Source: Nitrincola iocasae (GTDB lineage Bacteria > Pseudomonadota > Gammaproteobacteria > Pseudomonadales > Balneatricaceae). From it: DNA of 64,000 nucleotides. The DNA is taken from the NCBI RefSeq assembly GCF_008727795.1, contig NZ_CP044222.1:806001-870000 (forward strand), in the 5' to 3' direction. A program made the translations under genes and the position numbers. The notes beneath the pieces were generated by a model, which saw nothing but the letters and a program-made list of their open reading frames with translations, was not told the DNA's origin and did not search any database. Shown piece after piece: positions 9,503-19,179 of this stretch; the stretch's first letter is position 1, and every line of letters begins with the position of its first letter.

Positions 9503-10801
9503 ATGGGTTTTAGCGGTGATAGAACAGTCATGATACCTACCCCAGGTGGGCGAGGTCAGATTGATTATGAGCAGATTCAATCGGCACGTACCGTTGGGTC
9601 GATCATGGCGATAGAAGAGATTTCATCGCTGAGCAGTGGGATGAACCTGCTGGAGAATGCAGCGTTTGAAATACTGGCTATGCTGCCGTCGATTCGTAAC
9701 TACGAGACTCAGTTGAGTGCAGAGGCCCTCAAACTGAAGCTCATCGAGTTGATTAAGGTATTTGAAAAGAAAGCCTATGAAGCCAATGTGGATTCCAAGG
9801 ATATAGAGATCGCTCGCTACTTACTCTGTGCGACTGCCGATGAATTTGTGTTGAATACGCCATTGGGAGCCAAGAATAACTGGAGCCGTCATAGCTTGCT
9901 AAGCTATTTTCATGCTGAAACCTGGGGCGGTGAAAACTTCTTCGTCATTTTGGGTAATCTCGAAAAAAGCCCAAGAAATAATATTGATTTGCTTGAATTG
10001 ATTTATCTATGCCTGGCCCTGGGGTTCGAGGGCAAGTATGCCATTGAACCCGATCGAGCAAGTAAGTTACAAGAACTCAAAAATGCTTTGTATCGCACCA
10101 TCACCCAAATTCGTGGTGCGATTCCCAAGCCGGTTTCCATTCACTGGAAAGGTGAGGAAGTGGCGGCAGAAAAAATCCGTAAAACCCTACCTCTGTGGGT
10201 TATGGCGGTTTTTCTGCTGGCTATTATGTGCGTGGTGTATTTCTATTTGCTCATACGTGTCAATGACCAGTCAAGCTTCTCATTATTAAATGCTTCGCGA
10301 ACGTTGACTGAACAGCATGGCGACTTCCAGGTTCAGGTTCCAGATGTGGATGAATCAGTCCTGGTGCGCATCAGCCGTTTGTTGGAGCGTGAGGTCGAGC
10401 GGCGACAGGTGAGTCTGAATGATCGTCAAAACCAGATCCGTATCGTCATCAATACGGATCAGTTATTTCGCTCGGGTAGTGCCGATGTTGAGCCGGATTA
10501 TGCGGAACTGCTCAACCATATAGGTACTGCTTTGATGGATGTGGAAGGGCGGATTATCGTTGAAGGGCATACTGACAGTATACCAATCAATACGCTGCGC
10601 TTTCCATCCAACTGGCATCTGTCCCAGGCACGTGCGGAGCAGGTCAAGGAATTGTTGGAGCGTGCTGGTAATGAGCAGGGGCGTTATAGTATCGATGCCA
10701 AGGCCGATACTCAACCGTTAGCGAGCAATGATACCCCGGCCGGTCGTGCCCAGAATCGCCGGGTAGAACTGGTGTTGTTACCAAACTCGGATTGGCGTTG
10801 A
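9503..10801 (+). CDS. tssL: T6SS inner-membrane protein TssL (DotU) with C-terminal OmpA domain
   Basis: A 432-residue protein of the long TssL type. The N-terminal cytosolic DotU domain (about 45-225) carries LLCATADEFVLN and HAETWGGENFF. One transmembrane helix follows (about 229-251, LWVMAVFLLAIMCVVYFYLL), then a periplasmic OmpA/MotB-like peptidoglycan-binding domain ending in VEGHTDSIPI and RAQNRRVELVLL. It joins TssM in the trans-envelope complex, and the OmpA domain can hold it to the cell wall. ATG 9503, with CAGGAACG upstream, is preferred to a TTG 33 nt earlier that would overlap tssK. tssM starts 16 bp downstream. Confidence 0.95.
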   Translation: MGFSGDRTVMIPTPGGRGQIDYEQIQSARTVGSIMAIEEISSLSSGMNLLENAAFEILAMLPSIRNYETQLSAEALKLKLIELIKVFEKKAYEANVDSKDIEIARYLLCATADEFVLNTPLGAKNNWSRHSLLSYFHAETWGGENFFVILGNLEKSPRNNIDLLELIYLCLALGFEGKYAIEPDRASKLQELKNALYRTITQIRGAIPKPVSIHWKGEEVAAEKIRKTLPLWVMAVFLLAIMCVVYFYLLIRVNDQSSFSLLNASRTLTEQHGDFQVQVPDVDESVLVRISRLLEREVERRQVSLNDRQNQIRIVINTDQLFRSGSADVEPDYAELLNHIGTALMDVEGRIIVEGHTDSIPINTLRFPSNWHLSQARAEQVKELLERAGNEQGRYSIDAKADTQPLASNDTPAGRAQNRRVELVLLPNSDWR

Positions 10802-10817
10802 GGATAGGGAAATCAGT

Positions 10818-13800
10818 ATGAGGATGTTTCTGGGAATCTTTAAAAATCTAGGTGGGCTACTGGGCTTGATTGCCTTGCTGTTATTGGCGGCTATTATCTG
10901 GTTCGTACTACCGGCTTTGTCTATGGGCAATAGCAACCCCTTCCAGTCGGCGCTAGCTCGCGGAGGTATGATTTTTACCCTGTTTGCAGTGGCACTGGTT
11001 TATAAAGCCAGAACCTGGGTGCTGGCCAGAAAACGCAATGATCAACTGGGCCAGGGAGTGGTGAAATCCTCCGAGGATGGGACGAACGACAAAGCTGATA
11101 AAGCCAATGAAACCGAATTCAAAACCAAGTTTGAAGATGCGGTCCGGCTACTGAAAAGACAAAAAGGGCCGGGAGCCGGTGGAAACTATCTGTATACCCT
11201 GCCGTGGTATATGTTGATCGGCCCACCTGGATCGGGAAAAACCACGGCGCTGATCAATTCGGGGCTGCATTTTCCGTTGCTGGATCAGTTTGGTGCATCG
11301 ATACGAGGTGTCGGTGGCACCAAAAACTGTGACTGGTGGTTTACCGATCAAGCTATTCTGGTGGATACTGCCGGTCGCTTCACCACGCAGGATAATCAAC
11401 AGGAAAGAGACAAGAAAGATTGGAATACCTTTCTGTCTCTGTTGGCCAAGTATCGCAAGCGTAAGCCAATTAATGGCATCGTTGTGGCCTACAGCATTGA
11501 AGATCTGGTACGTAAAGACGAAGCTGATATTGTTTCTGATGCCTTGTTGATCAAAAAACGGATATACGAACTCTATGAGAAGTTAAAAATAGAGTTTCCC
11601 GTATACCTGGTATTTACCAAACTGGATCTGCTTCCTGGTTTTGAAGAGTTTTTTGGCCACCTGGACAGCGAAGGGCGAGAGCAGGTTTGGGGGACAACAT
11701 TCAAAATAGCAGATCAACAGGATGATCCGGTCAGTCGTTATCTGGTGGAACATAAACTCCTGACCGAACGTTTGCAGCTCAAGGTACTTGATGGCCTTAA
11801 AAACGAAGTCGATCTGACCAAGCGTGACAGTATTTATCTGTTTCCGCGCATGATGGCCTCTTTGCAGGATCGTATCAGTCTGCTCCTGGATACCAGTTTC
11901 AAGCCAACACGGTTCGAAACGGACCTGATGTTACGCGGCGTCTACTTCACCAGTGGTATACAAGATGGATCGGTTCTGGATAAAGTGATCAGCGGTCTGT
12001 CCGCCCATCTTGGGCGCGCCCGCGGCGCTGATGGGCGACAGGGCAAAAGCTACTTCATTAAAAATCTACTTAACGACGTGGTATTCAAAGAAGCGGGACT
12101 GGCTGGTCATAATGCCCGGTTCGAAAAAATTCGCTCGATGCTCTACCTTGGCAGCTATGTGGCGTTATTGGCTGCCTGCATTGGTATTACCGCTTTTTGG
12201 TATCACAGTTTTACGCAAAACACTCAGCAACTGAAGCAGTTCAATGATGCTATTGCTGAAGTGGAAGCGCAGCGCCAAACCGTCCAGGAATCGGATCATG
12301 ACATCAAACATGTCCTGCCCATACTGAATACATCACGGGACATTCCGTTTGGTCATGGGCGCTGGAACGCAGAGGGTCCGGTAATGTCAGGCTTTGGCTT
12401 GAATCAGGCCGGTAAGATGCATGCGGAGTCCGTTCGGTTATATGAACGCTCCCTGTTGAACCTGCTGTTACCTAGGTTGGTCTTTCACACTGAAGAGCGA
12501 CTGCTGCAGCAGGAAGAGGGGCTGTTTGACGACCTAAAATTTTATCAGGTATTGGGTGGACAACTTGAAATAGATCAGGCGTTTGTCAGTCGGTATATCC
12601 AGGCCCGTTTTCGTCACTACGATATCGACTCTCGCAACACATTAGAGGATCACGTCAAACAGTTGATCGATCTATTGCCAGCGCATTATTACCCATCGTT
12701 GAATCCCGAGTTGGTTCAGCTTGCTCAGCGAAGCCTGCTGCAACAACCCGTATCCTTAAGATTGTTGGCGCAGATTGAGTCACAAGCCGCCAGTGACTCC
12801 ATCAGTCAAGGCTATAGTTTGCTGGATCTGGTGGGAAATAACGGTGTGCTGATCTTTGCTGTTGAAGGCAAAAGCCTGCAGGAGGTTCTGATTGCAGGCC
12901 TTTATACCCGTATCGGAGCGCAGCGCTATTTTGCGCAACAGTCAGGTTTTCTGGATAGATTGCTGGAAGAAGATGCCAGTATTTTAGGCTATGATCAGTC
13001 CCTGGCCGAGCGTTATAAAGCCGAGCTCTTCAGGCAGTATCTACAGAAATATCAGCAAGTCTGGCTGGATACTCTGCATGCAATTCATCTGGATAATATT
13101 GATGATGTACAGGCAAAAGCCCGTGCCATCGATGTATTGATCAGTGAGTCCTCTCCCATCAAGCAATTGCTTGGTCTTGTCAGGGCAAATACGGAATTCT
13201 CAACCATTTTTACCTCTGTGAGTGAAGCGGCCAACCCAGCAAATAATCAGCAGGGAACCCCTGCCATGGCCGTGCTCAGCGATGACTATATGGAACTTAT
13301 GTCGCTGGAAGTACTGCCGATGTTTGCCCAGATTAACCGTTTTGCCCTTTCTACCGATGCGGATGAGCCCGAGCGGCTTTCTGCATTATTTTCGCAGTTG
13401 GATGCGTTAAAAATCTTCCTGCAGGGATTACAGCATTCAGTTAATTCTGAACGCTCAGCCTGGATGCGTGCCAGCAGTCATCAAGGCATGGGCGAAGTGG
13501 TAGCTCAATTGGAAATGGAAATTGCCACTTTACCCAAGCCGCTGTCAACCTGGATTGCTCAGTTGCTGGACTCAGCCAAAGCAGAAACCGGTTCTCAGGC
13601 ACGCAGTTATATCCAAAATCAATGGGCCAGTAATGTGGTACCGGCCTGTCGCGACATGATTGCAGGCCGTTATCCCTTTGCGGCCGATGCCAGCCGAGAA
13701 ATTACCCTGAGAGATCTGGCGAGTTATTTTGCTGGCGGTGGCATTGTTGATGGGTATTTTGAGACCTATTTGTCTCCCTATGTCGACCGCTCTCATTCTC

Positions 13801-14300
13801 CTTGGCGTTGGCAGCAGGTAACCGGCTTTGAGTCAGCCGGAGTGAACCGGTTGCTCCGGCAGGTCGAGCTGAGCAATCGCATTCAAAATATGTTTTTTGG
13901 GCCACGAGGTGATACCCCGTCGCTAAGTTTTGAGTTGGTTCCACGGGATGTTGATCCGGAAATACTCAAGATTACCCTGGTGATCGACAATGAAGAGTTG
14001 AGTTATGCACATGGTCCCAAGTTGGGGCGTCGTTTTGACTGGCCGTCATCGAACTTGTCTACTCAGTCGTTTTCACGCCTGGTTATTGAGATGGCCGATG
14101 AGACAGAAGCCATTACTGAGCAGGGGGACTGGTCATTGTTCAGGCTGTTTGATCAGGGACATATGAAGCGCATTGACAGTGAACGTTACTTGATAGAGTT
14201 CTCTACCCGCTCAGGTCATCGTTTTAATTTTGAGCTGGTTGCAGGCAGTGTCTATAACCCGTTTGACGCCAATCTGTTCAAGTCCATCAGGTGCAATTAA
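10818..14300 (+). CDS. tssM: T6SS inner-membrane protein TssM (IcmF)
   Basis: An 1160-residue protein of normal length for TssM. Two N-terminal transmembrane helices (about 14-33 and 49-68) are followed by a cytosolic NTPase domain with an intact Walker A, GPPGSGKT at 135-142, a third helix (about 433-455, LGSYVALLAACIGITAFWY) and a large periplasmic region ending in the beta-rich TssJ-binding domain. It spans the envelope between TssL and TssJ and forms the channel. Because Walker A is complete, ATP binding is possible here; many TssM proteins lack it. Its stop codon overlaps the tagF start by one base (TAATG). Confidence 0.97.
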   Translation: MRMFLGIFKNLGGLLGLIALLLLAAIIWFVLPALSMGNSNPFQSALARGGMIFTLFAVALVYKARTWVLARKRNDQLGQGVVKSSEDGTNDKADKANETEFKTKFEDAVRLLKRQKGPGAGGNYLYTLPWYMLIGPPGSGKTTALINSGLHFPLLDQFGASIRGVGGTKNCDWWFTDQAILVDTAGRFTTQDNQQERDKKDWNTFLSLLAKYRKRKPINGIVVAYSIEDLVRKDEADIVSDALLIKKRIYELYEKLKIEFPVYLVFTKLDLLPGFEEFFGHLDSEGREQVWGTTFKIADQQDDPVSRYLVEHKLLTERLQLKVLDGLKNEVDLTKRDSIYLFPRMMASLQDRISLLLDTSFKPTRFETDLMLRGVYFTSGIQDGSVLDKVISGLSAHLGRARGADGRQGKSYFIKNLLNDVVFKEAGLAGHNARFEKIRSMLYLGSYVALLAACIGITAFWYHSFTQNTQQLKQFNDAIAEVEAQRQTVQESDHDIKHVLPILNTSRDIPFGHGRWNAEGPVMSGFGLNQAGKMHAESVRLYERSLLNLLLPRLVFHTEERLLQQEEGLFDDLKFYQVLGGQLEIDQAFVSRYIQARFRHYDIDSRNTLEDHVKQLIDLLPAHYYPSLNPELVQLAQRSLLQQPVSLRLLAQIESQAASDSISQGYSLLDLVGNNGVLIFAVEGKSLQEVLIAGLYTRIGAQRYFAQQSGFLDRLLEEDASILGYDQSLAERYKAELFRQYLQKYQQVWLDTLHAIHLDNIDDVQAKARAIDVLISESSPIKQLLGLVRANTEFSTIFTSVSEAANPANNQQGTPAMAVLSDDYMELMSLEVLPMFAQINRFALSTDADEPERLSALFSQLDALKIFLQGLQHSVNSERSAWMRASSHQGMGEVVAQLEMEIATLPKPLSTWIAQLLDSAKAETGSQARSYIQNQWASNVVPACRDMIAGRYPFAADASREITLRDLASYFAGGGIVDGYFETYLSPYVDRSHSPWRWQQVTGFESAGVNRLLRQVELSNRIQNMFFGPRGDTPSLSFELVPRDVDPEILKITLVIDNEELSYAHGPKLGRRFDWPSSNLSTQSFSRLVIEMADETEAITEQGDWSLFRLFDQGHMKRIDSERYLIEFSTRSGHRFNFELVAGSVYNPFDANLFKSIRCN

Positions 14301-14932
14301 TGAGTATCAATATTGCAATCTACGGAAAATTACCTGCGCATTCGGATTATGTGTTGTTGAATTTTCCGGCCGGAGTAGAAACTGCTTTGCATCAATGGTC
14401 GGTGCAGGTTTTATCTGCAACTGAGCGCGTATTAGGGCGGGAACAATGGTTACAGGCTTTTCTTAACGCCAATCCCTGCGGCTGCATATTGCAAACCAAG
14501 TGCCCGGATTTAGCGTCATTTTATGGTGTCATGGTGCCTAGTGTAGACCGTGTCGGACGTTATTTTCCGCTGTTCAGCGGCTTGTTTATTGAGGGTCAGG
14601 TTGATCCAACCAGGCTGGATCAACCACTGCTGGACCTGGCCTTGCAGGCGATACTGGATGAGCAAGTTAAGGCGTTGCACGGTCGAAAGCAGGTTGACCT
14701 GCTCTATGCTGCTTTGTTAGCTCGACCTGGTGTCACAGACCTGGCTACCGCGTTGGAGCCGCTAGCGTCTCTTCCAGTCAGCAAGTTTGATAAGCCATCA
14801 AATATGGATGCCATTTTACATAGTTGGTGGTGGGAGATAGATCGCCCGGATCAGCTGTGCGAAACCGCGGGTATGCCGCCCGTTGACTATTATCAGTCAA
14901 TTTTAACCAGGGGGCCGGTAAGACATGAGTGA
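14300..14932 (+). CDS. tagF: T6SS post-translational repressor TagF
   Basis: A 210-residue protein beginning MSINIAIYGKLPAHSDYV, the YGKLPxxxDFV-type signature of TagF/ImpM (roughlyblock-like SRP/longin fold). In Pseudomonas TagF represses H1-T6SS activity by binding Fha, in parallel to the PpkA pathway. ATG 14300 shares a base with the tssM stop; a GTG nine bases earlier is in frame but less likely. It overlaps pppA by eight nt. In some bacteria tagF and pppA are fused; here they are separate but translationally coupled. Confidence 0.92.
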   Translation: MSINIAIYGKLPAHSDYVLLNFPAGVETALHQWSVQVLSATERVLGREQWLQAFLNANPCGCILQTKCPDLASFYGVMVPSVDRVGRYFPLFSGLFIEGQVDPTRLDQPLLDLALQAILDEQVKALHGRKQVDLLYAALLARPGVTDLATALEPLASLPVSKFDKPSNMDAILHSWWWEIDRPDQLCETAGMPPVDYYQSILTRGPVRHE

Positions 14933-15719
14933 TGAGTCCTTATATTCGATGACCGGGCCTGAGCAGAGCGATACAGATAAACGCTGGATCAGTGTCGGTG
15001 AAAGCATTACCGGGCCGGTAAGACAGAACAACGAAGACCGGATCTATACCGATGATCTTCTGGGGCTGTGGTGTGTGGCGGATGGCATGGGTGGACATCT
15101 TGAAGGGGGTGTGGCCAGTAGCTTGATCACTCAGTCACTGGAAGATCTGCATCCAGATCAGATGGGTTCAATCGATGCATTTATCAGTAAGCTGATTGAA
15201 CTGCTGAAAAGCACCAATCAGATCATCTATTCAATTTCGAATGACATGTTTGAATCGAAACAGATCATCGGCTCCACCTTCGTCATTCTGGTTTTGTGTC
15301 AGGACAAGGGATACGTACTTTGGGCTGGAGACAGCCGTTTGTACCGGATGCGGGATGTCTATTTTGAGCAGGTGACCATTGATCATACCCAGTATGAGGC
15401 GCTTAGAAGTCAGCATCTACTGGATGAAAGCACGGCTGAAAACGCTCAGACACACCCGGCAAACCATATTCTGACCCGGGCGATGGGGGTTAGAGAAAAG
15501 CTGGAGTTTGAAATGGTGGAAATCGATGTGCAGGAACAGGATGTGTTCCTGCTGTGTTCTGATGGCCTCTATAACGTCATCGACCAGATGGAATTGGGTA
15601 AGTCGCTTTACTATGCAGATGACTACGCTTCAGCCCTGAAAACGCTGATTAATTCGGCTGTAGTTCGGGGAACAACTGATAATGTCAGTGCAGTCATCGT
15701 GGGGATGGCCGATGTGTAG
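14925..15719 (+). CDS. pppA: T6SS PP2C-type Ser/Thr phosphatase PppA (Stp1)
   Basis: A 264-residue PP2C-family phosphatase with the expected metal-binding motifs: RQNNEDRI (33-40), VADGMGGHLEG (51-61), WAGDSRLYR, LLCSDGLYN and TDNVSAV. All key aspartates are present. It should remove phosphate from Fha and so switch off PpkA-driven T6SS assembly. It overlaps tagF by eight nt at its start and the TPR lipoprotein gene by eight nt at its end, so translation is coupled. Unlike in Pseudomonas HSI-I, the partner kinase gene is not adjacent but about 10.4 kb downstream in the same operon. Confidence 0.94.
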   Translation: MSDESLYSMTGPEQSDTDKRWISVGESITGPVRQNNEDRIYTDDLLGLWCVADGMGGHLEGGVASSLITQSLEDLHPDQMGSIDAFISKLIELLKSTNQIIYSISNDMFESKQIIGSTFVILVLCQDKGYVLWAGDSRLYRMRDVYFEQVTIDHTQYEALRSQHLLDESTAENAQTHPANHILTRAMGVREKLEFEMVEIDVQEQDVFLLCSDGLYNVIDQMELGKSLYYADDYASALKTLINSAVVRGTTDNVSAVIVGMADV

Positions 15720-16770
15720 ATCAGTCGTACTATTGATAAGTCTATTTCTGATGTTGGCAGGCTGTACAGCCGGAAATCAGAAGCCTATGCAACTCGCCCC
15801 GGTCGATGCGGCCAGTGAATCCGAGTTGATGGCGTTCTATAAGGGCTTGCATCAAGTCGGCGTTCGTCTGTTGGTGGAAAACGCCGGTGAAGGTGGGCGT
15901 GCGAACCTGCAGCGTTTCAATGCGTTGTATTTCACCGGAAGTGAGCAGCAAGCTCTGCAGCATCTACGTATGTCGTTATTTGCTGATCCATTCAATGTCG
16001 ACAGCAAGGCGGTTGCCGCTCAACTGGAGTCAACAGATTTGTTTGGTTTGCTCGGTGAGCACACTGACAACGAAGCGGTTCGTCGAGTCACTTACGGCGT
16101 GCATGAATCACTGCCGGATGTCTCCGCGCGGGTCTATGATAACGAGCACTATGCCGTACTGTTACAGCGCTATAACGCACAGGTTAACGCTGAGTATCAG
16201 AAAACACGGCAGCTCTATGTACCTGATCTGACACAGCTCCCGCTGCTGGATGACTATTACCAGCCAGCCAGGCCGGCACGGACAGTGGCCGCACCGGCGG
16301 TGCGTGCAACTCCCTCCACTCCCACCGCGGATCCGGTAGCACAGACTCCGGCTGATAGTGCGCCGGATGCTTCACTTGACCCGGAAGTGACTGCATTAAT
16401 TGAGGAGCCCGGAATAGATTCTGACCCAGTAACGGTATTGGCAGTACCTATAGACGAACCTATAGAACCTGAAAAACCTCAGCCGCCGACGCCACAGGAA
16501 CTGTATCAGCAGGGGCATTCAGTTGCCGCTTATCGCTTACTCCGCAAACAAGCCGTTTCCGAACGTGATCAACAGCTGTATGAGCGCTTACGGGAGTCCC
16601 TGGTGGAGACACCATACCGTGAGGGCGTTAGCCATTTTCATGCCCAGGAGGTGCGGGATGCAATTGAAAAATTTCAGCGAGTGCTGAGCATTGAACCGGA
16701 GCATCAGCGTGCCCGGCAGTATATGGACCGGGCAATGCGCCTGGAAGCACGTTTAAGTGATATCGATTGA
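15712..16770 (+). CDS. T6SS-operon TPR lipoprotein, function unknown
   Basis: A 352-residue protein with a short signal ending in the lipobox LAGC (Cys18), so probably an outer-membrane lipoprotein facing the periplasm. The middle is a Pro/Ala/Thr-rich linker (about 190-255). The C-terminal ~95 residues form helical TPR-like repeats (YQQGHSVAAYRLLRKQAV and YREGVSHFHAQEVRDAIEKF, ending EPEHQRARQYMDRAMRL). It is translationally coupled to pppA and sits inside the T6SS operon. It may assist envelope assembly or sense the envelope, standing in for the TagQRST group missing here, but that is inference. ATG 15712 is chosen because it puts the signal peptide at the N-terminus. Confidence 0.75.
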   Translation: MCRSVVLLISLFLMLAGCTAGNQKPMQLAPVDAASESELMAFYKGLHQVGVRLLVENAGEGGRANLQRFNALYFTGSEQQALQHLRMSLFADPFNVDSKAVAAQLESTDLFGLLGEHTDNEAVRRVTYGVHESLPDVSARVYDNEHYAVLLQRYNAQVNAEYQKTRQLYVPDLTQLPLLDDYYQPARPARTVAAPAVRATPSTPTADPVAQTPADSAPDASLDPEVTALIEEPGIDSDPVTVLAVPIDEPIEPEKPQPPTPQELYQQGHSVAAYRLLRKQAVSERDQQLYERLRESLVETPYREGVSHFHAQEVRDAIEKFQRVLSIEPEHQRARQYMDRAMRLEARLSDID

Positions 16771-16783
16771 AGAGTGGGATGAG

Positions 16784-17524
16784 ATGAATACAGCTGAATT
16801 GATTGCTAGCCGTAGAATGACCCGGAAACTCTCCGGTGTTCTGCAGCAACGAATGGAATTGTATCTGTCCTGTTTGACAGGCTCCTTTTCTCCGGTGAGT
16901 GTATTGGGGAAGTATATTAATGGACAGGGTAAAGCGAATGTCAGCAACGATGATCTGGCGTTCAATCTGATACAGGAACGTTATAGTGCCCTTGCGGCTG
17001 AAGAGCCGTTTAACCTGAAAAAACCTCTGTCGGCCCCGGTGAATGTGTATTCACATAGTCCCGGTCTATATAAATTCAGTTACGAACGCGTGATAGAAGA
17101 TGAAAATGCCGAACTTCAGGTATTTGACATCCTGTCTCCCAATCGCTGGATTCTTGGCTATACAGGCTTTGATTTACGTGATTTCAGAGATCAGGTTCAG
17201 CAGCGCAAAGCGATAGATGGCAATCGACTGGAAGATTATCTGCTGCATTATCTGTTGATGCACCAGGTTATGGAATCAAACCCGAAGTTGAATACGCTGT
17301 TAAGTGATTTAAATGTTCGTGTAGAAGAAGTGCATCTTGATGGGCTGGGCAGTTTGCCGTTTGTCATGTTGACGGCTGAGATTGACAGTTTTCTACCGCA
17401 TGACAGCGTTCTTTTGGAGGTCAGTAGTGTGTCAGGTACCAATCAGTTTGAAGAGCTGATAAATACCGATTCTGTGCGGGAGCAGCCCAGTAGATTGCGG
17501 GTGCTGGTTGAGGCACTTTTGTAA
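16784..17524 (+). CDS. Unrecognised T6SS-operon protein
   Basis: A 246-residue, acidic, apparently soluble protein with no signal peptide or membrane helix. I do not recognise a family. The N-terminal ~60 residues look helical (LIASRRMTRKLSGVLQQRME). The rest alternates strand-like and helical stretches (NVYSHSPGLYKFSYERV, then LEDYLLHYLLMHQVME). It lies between the TPR lipoprotein and tssA, within 25 bp of each, so it is cotranscribed with the machine. ATG 16784 follows a GGGATGAG run; an in-frame ATG at 16757 would overlap the previous gene by 14 nt. It could be an accessory baseplate or sheath factor. Confidence 0.6.
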   Translation: MNTAELIASRRMTRKLSGVLQQRMELYLSCLTGSFSPVSVLGKYINGQGKANVSNDDLAFNLIQERYSALAAEEPFNLKKPLSAPVNVYSHSPGLYKFSYERVIEDENAELQVFDILSPNRWILGYTGFDLRDFRDQVQQRKAIDGNRLEDYLLHYLLMHQVMESNPKLNTLLSDLNVRVEEVHLDGLGSLPFVMLTAEIDSFLPHDSVLLEVSSVSGTNQFEELINTDSVREQPSRLRVLVEALL

Positions 17525-17547
17525 ACAGGTGAAGTCAGGACGGCTAT

Positions 17548-18642
17548 ATGGATATGCATGCGTTACAACAGCCTATATCGGATGATATGCCTCAAGGAGA
17601 CGATCTGCGCTCCAGTCACTGGGCCAATGAATTTCATTCATTGAAAGATCTGCGAAATGCCTTGAGAAATGAAGAGCGACAGGCTCTGAGTATTGATGAT
17701 ATTTATGCCGGCTATGCCGGGTGGCAACCGCTTTATGACGGTGCAATTGAATTACTGCAAGTGGGTAGCAAGGATATAGAAGTAGTTGCCTGGACCCTTG
17801 AAGCGGCTATTCGTCTGGAGGGCTTTACCGGATTGGCGCAAGGCTTTGAGTTACTGCATCAGATACTACTGAGCTACTGGCCAAATCTCTACCCTAAAGA
17901 TGAAGATGGTTTTGAATCAACCCTGTTTCCTTTAACCGGTCTTAACGGGGTTTCTTCTGATGGTGCCTTGATTATGCCCTTGCGTATGGCGCCCTTGTTT
18001 CCTCAGGGACAAAGCATTTCATTGCTGGATTGTATCAAGGCTTTCGAGGTGTCTGAAACTAAAGACCCTCAGAAAAAGGAAGCACTTAAACGCAAAGGAT
18101 TACCTGACTATGAGCAGTTGCAAGCTCAAGTGGGTCAGTTAGGTACTGATGTACACCAAGCAGCCATCAATGCTCTACAACGATGCATGGACAGTTTTGG
18201 TCAGATTGATGCCTATCTGTATGCACAGTGCGGGCATGAATCACCGCCGTCCTCTCAGATTAAAGGTTTGTTGCAAGAAGCCCTGGACAGAGCAATGCAT
18301 CTGTCCGGGATGACCTCTGTTTCTGAGCAGACCGAGGTGTCTGATGATCAGGAGGTAAGCATGTCTATTGAGCCAGTATCACCGCCGGCTTCACCTGTTG
18401 AACACAAATTCAATCTGGAGGGCTATCGTCCGACCAACCGCGAAGACGCCTTTATCCTGATTCGAAAACTGATTGTCTTTTTCAAAGAGACAGAACCGCA
18501 TTCACCCATTGCTTACAACCTGGAACGCATCAACAGATGGGGGGATTTAAGTTTGCCGGAACTGATCGGTGAACTGATTACAGACGATAGCGCACGCGCG
18601 AATTTCAACAAGATCACTGGCGTTGAAGTGATCAATAAGTAA
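17548..18642 (+). CDS. tssA: T6SS baseplate/cap protein TssA
   Basis: A 364-residue protein with the ImpA N-terminal domain (about 15-160): DLRSSHWANEFHSLKDLRNA, then IRLEGFTGLAQGFELLHQIL and SYWPNLYPKDEDG, the usual TssA signature. The C-terminal part (about 285-364, NREDAFILIRKLIVFFKETE, then PHSPIAYNLERINRW) is the short helical tail of TssA proteins carrying the PHSP motif. TssA coordinates tail tube and sheath growth. tssB starts 12 bp downstream. Confidence 0.93.
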   Translation: MDMHALQQPISDDMPQGDDLRSSHWANEFHSLKDLRNALRNEERQALSIDDIYAGYAGWQPLYDGAIELLQVGSKDIEVVAWTLEAAIRLEGFTGLAQGFELLHQILLSYWPNLYPKDEDGFESTLFPLTGLNGVSSDGALIMPLRMAPLFPQGQSISLLDCIKAFEVSETKDPQKKEALKRKGLPDYEQLQAQVGQLGTDVHQAAINALQRCMDSFGQIDAYLYAQCGHESPPSSQIKGLLQEALDRAMHLSGMTSVSEQTEVSDDQEVSMSIEPVSPPASPVEHKFNLEGYRPTNREDAFILIRKLIVFFKETEPHSPIAYNLERINRWGDLSLPELIGELITDDSARANFNKITGVEVINK

Positions 18643-18654
18643 GGGAATAGCATC

Positions 18655-19179
18655 ATGAATGAAAGTATTCATAAAAAGCTTGAAAGAGTCCGTAAGCCCA
18701 GGGTTCACATCAAATATGACGTGGAAACTGAAGGTGCCATGGTAGAGAAAGAACTGCCATTTGTGATGGGCGTGATGGGCGACTTTACCGGCAATCCGAC
18801 CGTGCCTAAAAAGCCTCTGTCGGAACGTAAATTCATCCAGATCGATCGAGATAACATCAATGATGTGATGAAGAAAATGGAGCCGGGCCTGAATCTGAAA
18901 GTCAAAAATACCCTGGCTGATGATGGCAGTCTTATGTCGGTTAATCTCAGTTTCAAGTCTATGGATGACTTTGAGCCGGGTCAGTTAGTTGAACAGGTAG
19001 AGCCGTTGAAGAAACTGCTGGATACCCGTAACAAACTGCGTGATCTGCTAACCAAATCAGACCGATCTGAAGAACTCGAGTCTCTGCTGGAAAATGTGCT
19101 GCAGAGTACTGATGAGGTCAGTCGACTGGCGGAACGTCTGAAAGGTGAAGAAGAGGGTGGTAATGATGAATCAGTTTAA
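18655..19179 (+). CDS. tssB: T6SS contractile sheath small subunit TssB
   Basis: A 174-residue protein with the TssB/VipA signature: KPRVHIKYDVETEGA near the N-terminus, ELPFVMGVMGDFTGN, and KPLSERKFIQIDRDN. It pairs with TssC to form the sheath around the Hcp tube, and its C-terminal helix is rich in charged residues as in the family. The stop overlaps the tssC start region by 17 nt. Confidence 0.97.
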   Translation: MNESIHKKLERVRKPRVHIKYDVETEGAMVEKELPFVMGVMGDFTGNPTVPKKPLSERKFIQIDRDNINDVMKKMEPGLNLKVKNTLADDGSLMSVNLSFKSMDDFEPGQLVEQVEPLKKLLDTRNKLRDLLTKSDRSEELESLLENVLQSTDEVSRLAERLKGEEEGGNDESV

